Below, piece by piece: positions 13,812 through 17,624 of a stretch of 17,624 bases of DNA; position 1 is the first letter of the stretch; each line of letters opens with the position of its first letter. This DNA is from Halobacteriales archaeon (GTDB lineage Archaea; Thermoplasmatota; SW-10-69-26; JACQPN01; JAIVGT01): the NCBI GenBank assembly GCA_020201485.1, contig JAIVGT010000197.1, forward strand, positions 1 to 17,624, given 5' to 3'. A program made the position numbers and the translations under genes. Under the pieces are notes generated by a model. The model made no database searches, was not told where the DNA came from, and worked only from the letters and a program-made list of their open reading frames with translations.

Positions 13812-14326
13812 GTCGCGCTGGCTGAGGATGATGCGCGCCTCGCGGGCCGTGTCGCACAGCTTGAGGTGCGCTCCGCCGGCGTGGCCTGGGCCGGCTTGGG
13901 CTTCTCCTCGGCGGCCTTGGCCTTCTTCGGCTGGGCGCCGCGCTGCTTGTCCTCGGGGCTGACGTCGGCCTCGCTCGCGCCCAGCTTCTCCCGGCGCAGC
14001 TTGTCCGTCAGGTCGAGGCGGGTGAGGACGACGTCGCTCGGGTGCAGGGGCTTGGGCTTCTCCGTGCCATCCGCCTTGGCCACGCTCACGCCCTCGACGG
14101 TGATGGCGTAGCGCGTCCGGTCCACGCCCAGCACCTTGCCCGTCGTGCCCGCGCCCTTGCCGCGCACGACGCGCACCGTGTCGTTGACGCGCACCGGGAA
14201 GCTGCGCTTCCCGTACTTCACGAGGAGCTCCTCGCTGAGGTGCGCGTGCATCTGCTTGCCCCGCTGGTGGAGGGGGGCGTTGTGCAGCGCCTTCCGCTGC
14301 TTCCGGGGTTGGATACTGCTCACCAT
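13760..14326 (-). CDS. rpl24: 50S ribosomal protein L24 (uL24), reads through into rps4e
   Basis: L24 is an early 23S rRNA binder with a KOW domain. Residues 1-115 are a standard archaeal L24: QPRKQRKALHNAPLHQRGKQM, HLSEELLVKYGKRSFPVRVNDTVRVVRGKGAG, KADGTEKPKPLHPSDVVLTRLDL. A Lys/Ala/Pro/Glu-rich tail follows to about residue 152 (codon at 13871-13873). After that the frame continues for 36 residues (RTSSCATRPARRASSS...) that are only the shifted reading of S4e, so the true C-terminus and stop seem to have been lost. The ATG at 14326 is chosen over the GTG at 14335 because GAGGTG lies 6 nt upstream and includes that GTG. The gene follows L14 closely. Confidence 0.88.
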   Translation of the reverse strand: MVSSIQPRKQRKALHNAPLHQRGKQMHAHLSEELLVKYGKRSFPVRVNDTVRVVRGKGAGTTGKVLGVDRTRYAITVEGVSVAKADGTEKPKPLHPSDVVLTRLDLTDKLRREKLGASEADVSPEDKQRGAQPKKAKAAEEKPKPAQATPAERTSSCATRPARRASSSASATCSSTRSPAPTRSAAWA

Positions 14327-14336
14327 GTCTCGCACC

Positions 14337-14735
14337 TCACACGATCATGCTCGCCGTGGCCGCGATGCGCGGCCAGCGCTCGGCCGCTTCCCGCGCGACC
14401 GGGCCCTTGATGTCCGTGCCCTTCGTGTCGCCGTTGTCGGCGACGAGCACGCACGCGTTGTCCTCGAACTGCACCATGGTCCCGTCCGGCCGGCGGTAGG
14501 GCCGGCGCGTGCGAACCACGACCGCCATCACGACCTGGCGGCGCATCTCCGGCGTGCCCTTCTTCACCGAGCAGATGAACAGGTCGCCGATGGCCGCGGC
14601 CGGGTACCGGCGCTTGCGGTTGCCGACGCGGGGCACGGCCACGACCTGCACGACCTTGGCGCCGCTGTTGTCGGCGACGTCCAGGCGCGCGCCCGTGGGC
14701 AGGCCGCGCGTGATATTCGCTGCCAGGGCCTTCAT
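14337..14735 (-). CDS. rpl14: 50S ribosomal protein L14 (uL14)
   Basis: This protein lies at the subunit interface and contacts 16S rRNA. Markers are GLPTGARLDVADNSGAKVVQVVAV, RYPAAAIGDLFICSVKKGTPEMRRQVVMAVVVRTRRPYRRPDGTMVQFEDNACVL, and the ending GTDIKGPVAREAAERWPRIAATASMIV. The length of 132 aa is the archaeal norm. The ATG at 14735 overlaps the S17 stop as ATGA. Its TGA is part of the Shine-Dalgarno of L24. Confidence 0.97.
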   Translation of the reverse strand: MKALAANITRGLPTGARLDVADNSGAKVVQVVAVPRVGNRKRRYPAAAIGDLFICSVKKGTPEMRRQVVMAVVVRTRRPYRRPDGTMVQFEDNACVLVADNGDTKGTDIKGPVAREAAERWPRIAATASMIV

Positions 14736-15154
14736 TGCGCCGCAGCCTCCTTCGTGGCCTTGGCCTTGGCCTTGGCCGCGGCCTCGCGCTGGGCCTCGGT
14801 GTAGTCCTCGCCCTTGAACTCGAGGCTGCCCTTGCGCGCCTCGATGACGACGAAGTGCTTCGTCTTGCTCAGGGGGCGGCACTCCATGATGGTCACGTCG
14901 TCGCCCGGCTGCGCCCCGATGCAGGGCGGGCTGTGCGCGGCGTACTTGCCCCGGCGGCGCTCGTACCGCTCAAACTTGGGCAGGTAGCGCAGGAACTCGC
15001 GCTGCACGACGACGGTGTTCTGCATCTTCGCGGTCAGGACCCTGCCGATGAGGATCTGTCCGCGGACGCGGAGGTCGCCGTGGAACGGGCACTTCAGGTC
15101 GGCGCACTCGCGCTGGGGCGGCTGCACCGAGATGCCGATGTCACGCGTGGGCAT
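14732..15154 (-). CDS. rps17: 30S ribosomal protein S17 (uS17)
   Basis: This is a primary 16S rRNA binder with an OB fold. The archaeal N-terminal extension reads RDIGISVQPPQRECADLKCPFHGDLRVRGQ. It is followed by GRVLTAKMQNTVVVQREFLRYLPKFERYERRRGKYAAHSPPCIGAQPGDDVTIMECRPLSKTKHFVVIE, the S17 signature. The last about 25 residues are an Ala/Lys-rich tail, so the protein (140 aa) is longer than the usual about 110-115 aa. The ATG at 15154, with AAGGTGA 5 nt upstream, lies inside the end of the RNase P gene (14-nt overlap). Confidence 0.96.
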   Translation of the reverse strand: MPTRDIGISVQPPQRECADLKCPFHGDLRVRGQILIGRVLTAKMQNTVVVQREFLRYLPKFERYERRRGKYAAHSPPCIGAQPGDDVTIMECRPLSKTKHFVVIEARKGSLEFKGEDYTEAQREAAAKAKAKATKEAAAQ

Positions 15155-15452
15155 GGTTCACCTTGGGTGAGTTGGAACGCGGGACGCTCCGCGACTTCTT
15201 CGTGCGGTCCTCCGGGCGGTGCGCGAGGTCCTCGCCGCGCAGCCGCTGCTGCTGCCCCGAGGGCAGCGTGAACGTGAGCTCCTGGCCCTGCTTGGCCACG
15301 ACGCGCTCGCCGCGCTCCGTGCGCAACGTGAAGGTGCGCATCGTCTCGTCCACGACCTCGCCCTGCAGGCGCAGGAGGCCGGGGTCGCCGCTCGCGCTGA
15401 CCTCGCAGCGCAGGCCGATGAGCTCGTGCTTCGCCAGGGCCGCGGGCTCCAT
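15141..15452 (-). CDS. rnp1: RNase P protein component 1 (aRpp29/Pop4)
   Basis: This is a protein subunit of archaeal RNase P, which trims the 5' leader from pre-tRNAs. The core LAKHELIGLRCEVSASGDPGLLRLQGEVVDETMRTFTLRTERGERVVAKQGQELTFTLPSG is the Sm-like Rpp29 fold. Its ELIG and G-x-V-V-DET motifs are diagnostic. The basic C-terminus (EDRTKKSRSVPRS) is typical. The location between aIF1 and S17 is the standard one in archaea. The ATG at 15452 is 1 nt after the aIF1 stop, with GGAGGT upstream. Its 3' end overlaps S17 by 14 nt. Confidence 0.92.
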   Translation of the reverse strand: MEPAALAKHELIGLRCEVSASGDPGLLRLQGEVVDETMRTFTLRTERGERVVAKQGQELTFTLPSGQQQRLRGEDLAHRPEDRTKKSRSVPRSNSPKVNHAHA

Positions 15453-15453
15453 G

Positions 15454-15753
15454 CTACTTGACCTCCGTGTTGAAGCCGAGCTTCTCCAGCACGATCCTCA
15501 CGCGGTGCCGGTGGTCGCCCTGGAGCTCGACGCGGCCCTCCTTGTGCGTGCCCCCGCAGGCGCACGCGGCCTTCAGCTCCTTCGTGACGCGGTCCATGTC
15601 GATGTCGCCGGCGTTGATGCCCTCGACGACGGTCACCATCTTGCCATACCTGCGCTGGGCCGTGTAGATCTGGACGCGCTGCTGCTCGCGTGCGATCTCC
15701 TCGCACACGCAGATCTCCTTGGGCAGGCCGCAGGTCTGGCAGACGGAACTCAT
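15454..15753 (-). CDS. Translation initiation factor aIF1 (SUI1 family)
   Basis: This factor binds the 30S P-site region and polices start-codon selection. The N-terminus has four cysteines (C5, C8, C15 and C17 in MSSVCQTCGLPKEICVCEEI), a small zinc-finger-like motif of archaeal aIF1. The SUI1 core follows: RRYGKMVTVVEGIN, then KELKAACACGGTHKEGRVELQGDHRHRVRIVLEKLGF. The length is 99 aa, standard. The ATG at 15753 overlaps the L29 stop as ATGA. The position after L29 is conserved in many euryarchaea. Confidence 0.95.
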   Translation of the reverse strand: MSSVCQTCGLPKEICVCEEIAREQQRVQIYTAQRRYGKMVTVVEGINAGDIDMDRVTKELKAACACGGTHKEGRVELQGDHRHRVRIVLEKLGFNTEVK

Positions 15754-16103
15754 CGGGAGCCTCCGGTCTTCGCCTTCGCGGCCTTGGCGGCCTTGGCAGG
15801 CTTGGCCTTCGCCGGCTTGCGCACCGGCTGGCCCTTGGCCGCGCTCGCCGTGGCCCGCCGGCCCGCGCCCGCCGGGTTGGAGGCCGGCTGCGCCGCGTGC
15901 TTCGTGCGCTCCCCCATGCCCTGCTCCACGGTCAGGACGCGGGCGATGGTCGTGCGCAGGTCGCGGATCTTGCCCGGGTTCTTCACGCTGCCGCCCATCG
16001 CCGCCAGGCCGCGCTCGTGCATGAGCTCGGCGCGCGTGTCGGTGAGCAGCTTCGCCCGGTCGTCGGGGGCCAGGGCGCGGATGGCCTTGGGCTTCATCGC
16101 CAT
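15750..16103 (-). CDS. rpl29: 50S ribosomal protein L29 (uL29) with basic tail
   Basis: The first about 70 residues are L29: KAIRALAPDDRAKLLTDTRAELMHERGLAAMGGSVKNPGKIRDLRTTIARVLTVEQ, a two-helix protein by the exit tunnel. The remaining about 47 residues are an Ala/Lys/Pro-rich tail (KPAKAKPAKAAKAAKAK) not normally present, giving 117 aa instead of about 70. The ATG at 16103 shares one base with the S3 stop (TGATG). A GTG at 16106 and an ATG at 16097 are in-frame alternatives. Confidence 0.92.
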   Translation of the reverse strand: MAMKPKAIRALAPDDRAKLLTDTRAELMHERGLAAMGGSVKNPGKIRDLRTTIARVLTVEQGMGERTKHAAQPASNPAGAGRRATASAAKGQPVRKPAKAKPAKAAKAAKAKTGGSR

Positions 16104-17077
16104 CACGCACCACCGTCCAGGCGCTCCAGCTCCTGCTTGATCTTCTTCGCCAGGTTCTCGCCGATGCCGGCGATACGCGCCAGGTCGTCGACGCTCGTCT
16201 GGCGCAGGGCATCGACGTCGCCGAAGCCGGCGGCGGTGAGCGCCTCGGCCTTCTTCTTGCCGATGCCCTCGATGTCGGTGAGCTTCGTCGGCCGGCCGCC
16301 CTTGCGGCTCCCGCCGGTGTGCCCGGGGGGGGTGGGGCCTTCCTCGTCCTCCATGCCCTCGGTCGTGGTCGGGGTGCCGATGGCCTGGGGCTGTGTCGCG
16401 CTCGCCAGCTCGCTCCGGGCGTAGTCGCTCAGGGGCGGGATGCTCGGGGGAGGGGCGCTGGCGACGGGCGTCCCGCCGTGCTCCGCGCCCTTGATCTCGA
16501 CCTCGTCCGGCATGCGCGCCTTGGGGTCCATGATGGCGACCTTGACGCCGATGGCGCCGAGCTTCTTGCGCGCGACCGCGTAGCCCACGTCCATCCAGAT
16601 CAAGGACGGCTCGCCGCAGAACTTGATGTGGCCCTCCTTGAACTTCTCGCGCCGGCTCCGGCCGCCGGTGATCTTGCCGCTGATGACGATGAGGACGCCC
16701 TTCGCCCCGCCGTCCATGATGCGGCGCAGCGTGCTGTGCCCGGCCCGGCGGAAGTGCCAGCCGCGCTCCAGGGCCTCGGCGAGCTTCATGGCCATGATGC
16801 TGGCGTTGATGCTCGGGTTGCTGTCCTCCTGGACGTCGATCTGCGGGTTGTCGAGCTTGAAGCGCGTGCTCAGGTCCTCGGTGAGCTTCTTGATGGTCGC
16901 GCCGCGCCGGCCGATGACGAAGCCCGGGCGCTCGGCGATGAGGGTGATGCGCGTGCCCATGGGGGTGCGCTGGATGTCCACGCCGCCGAAGCCGGCGCGC
17001 TCCGTCTCCTTCTTCAGGTACTCGCGCACCATCACGCGGCGGACGTGCTCGTCCACCAGCTTCCGCTCGACCGCCAT
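16103..17077 (-). CDS. rps3: 30S ribosomal protein S3 (uS3) with C-terminal helix-hairpin-helix domain
   Basis: S3 lies at the mRNA entry site of the 30S subunit. The N-terminal KH domain is at about 15-95 with the GxxG loop GRRG (56-59). The S3 C-terminal domain is at about 96-190 (GWHFRRAGHSTLRRIMDGGAKG, SGKITGGRSRREKFKEGHIKF). A disordered Pro/Ser/Thr-rich linker (about 200-262) leads to a helix-hairpin-helix domain at 266-320. That domain has two hairpins, IEGIGKKKA (269-277) and IAGIGENLA (302-310). This makes 324 aa against about 210-250 normally. The ATG at 17077 shares one base with the L22 stop (TGATG). Confidence 0.96.
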   Translation of the reverse strand: MAVERKLVDEHVRRVMVREYLKKETERAGFGGVDIQRTPMGTRITLIAERPGFVIGRRGATIKKLTEDLSTRFKLDNPQIDVQEDSNPSINASIMAMKLAEALERGWHFRRAGHSTLRRIMDGGAKGVLIVISGKITGGRSRREKFKEGHIKFCGEPSLIWMDVGYAVARKKLGAIGVKVAIMDPKARMPDEVEIKGAEHGGTPVASAPPPSIPPLSDYARSELASATQPQAIGTPTTTEGMEDEEGPTPPGHTGGSRKGGRPTKLTDIEGIGKKKAEALTAAGFGDVDALRQTSVDDLARIAGIGENLAKKIKQELERLDGGA

Positions 17078-17624
17078 CAGGCTCCGCCCTCCTTCGTCTC
17101 CGACTTCGCCTTCGCGGGCTTCTTCTTCGCGCCGCCCTTGGCGCTCCCCGCCGCGCGCGGGCGCGGGGCAGGGGCCTCGGCGCGCTCCTCGCGCTCGCTG
17201 AGCACGATCTCGATGTGGGACATGTGCGTGTTCCAGGGCGTAGCCCGGCCCTGGGCGCGCGGCATCTGGCCGAGCTGCGTCGGGGCGCGCTGGCACGCGG
17301 CGTGGCTGATGAACATCTTGTCCGGGTCGAGGCCCTTGTACTCGGCGTTGCTCTCCGCCGACTCCACGACCTGGAGGATGACGCCGGCCGCCTTCACCGG
17401 GAACAGGCCCGGGCCGATCTTGCCGCGGCGGTGGTTGATCGTGCGGATGTGGCGGAAGAAGGGCACGGCGGCCTCCTCGCGCGTGACCGCCTCGAGGAAG
17501 CGCTTCGCCTGCCCGAGCTTCATGCCCCTGATGTGCCGGCACACGTTCACGGCGTGCTTGGGCTTGATGGGCACCTCGCGCGCCGAGGCCATCGCCGTCT
17601 TCTCCGGGTCCGGCTGGACCGAGT
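17077..17624 (-). CDS. rpl22: 50S ribosomal protein L22 (uL22), 5' end outside window
   Basis: This protein lines the nascent-peptide exit tunnel. The frame is open to the right edge. The residues before the first in-window ATG (17592) read SVQPDPEKTA, the conserved archaeal L22 N-terminus, so the true start lies beyond 17624. The core includes KPKHAVNVCRHIRGMKLGQAKRFLEAV, PFFRHIRTINHRRG, KAAGVILQVVESAESNAEYKG, and RAPTQLGQMPRAQGRATPWNTHMSHIEIVL (hairpin loop). The last about 35 residues are a Lys/Ala/Pro-rich tail. The stop overlaps the S3 start by one base. Confidence 0.95.
   Translation of the reverse strand, partial: SVQPDPEKTAMASAREVPIKPKHAVNVCRHIRGMKLGQAKRFLEAVTREEAAVPFFRHIRTINHRRGKIGPGLFPVKAAGVILQVVESAESNAEYKGLDPDKMFISHAACQRAPTQLGQMPRAQGRATPWNTHMSHIEIVLSEREERAEAPAPRPRAAGSAKGGAKKKPAKAKSETKEGGA

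Noticed and set aside
13255..13857. Alternative minus-strand frame as the missing S4e N-terminus
   Set aside because: Its translation (MRHGPRGAHHPQP...) has no S4e motif and is a shifted reading of S4e.
1..17624. CRISPR arrays, insertion sequences, integrase sites or prophage
   Set aside because: No regularly spaced repeats, transposase motifs or terminal inverted repeats were seen. The window is mostly a conserved core operon.

Overview
The window is a very GC-rich archaeal chromosome segment. Four things show the domain: the order of the minus-strand ribosomal protein genes (L22-S3-L29-aIF1-RNase P p29-S17-L14-L24-S4e-L5-S14-S8-L6-L32e-L19e-L18-S5-L30-L15-SecY); archaeal/eukaryal-only proteins (S4e, L19e, L32e, Rpp29, the Oxa1-like DUF106 protein, archaeal-type adenylate kinase, Cbf5); a tRNA gene with a bulge-helix-bulge intron; and a TATA box in front of that tRNA. 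The proteins are not strongly acidic, so a haloarchaeon is unlikely. A helix-hairpin-helix domain on L32e and the absence of L14e and L34e genes from the secY-adk-cmk-cbf5 section suggest a GC-rich euryarchaeon, possibly Thermoplasmatota. That placement is inference.

Left part (1-2585). A minus-strand gene runs off the left edge and encodes a secreted protein with two tandem plastocyanin-type copper domains. A plus-strand tRNA-Thr(GGT) with a 40-nt intron and its own promoter follows. Next come a tiny minus-strand zinc-ribbon ORF and a plus-strand secreted protein of unknown function with a possible C-terminal cell-surface sorting tail.

Right part (2586-17624). This is one co-directional minus-strand block, read from right to left. 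It begins inside rpl22 and continues through ribosomal proteins, initiation factor aIF1 and an RNase P subunit to the SecY translocon. It ends with a lipoprotein, adenylate kinase, an Oxa1/EMC3-like insertase, cytidylate kinase and pseudouridine synthase Cbf5. Most genes overlap by 1-4 nt (ATGA, TGATG or TAATG) or lie within a few bases of each other. Many starts are preceded by GGTG/GAGGTG Shine-Dalgarno motifs that incorporate the upstream stop codon. Only two gaps (about 75 nt before secY and 56 nt before adk) could hold internal promoters.

The most unusual point is the rpl24/rps4e junction. L24 has no stop of its own and reads into S4e in the wrong frame, while S4e lacks its first roughly 40-45 residues and any good start codon. 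This looks like a deletion or a sequence error. Other points of note are a helix-hairpin-helix domain fused to the C-terminus of S3, a duplicated Shine-Dalgarno/start segment before secY, and a lipoprotein gene inserted between secY and adk. I did not find a CRISPR array, an insertion sequence or a clearly new multi-gene system.
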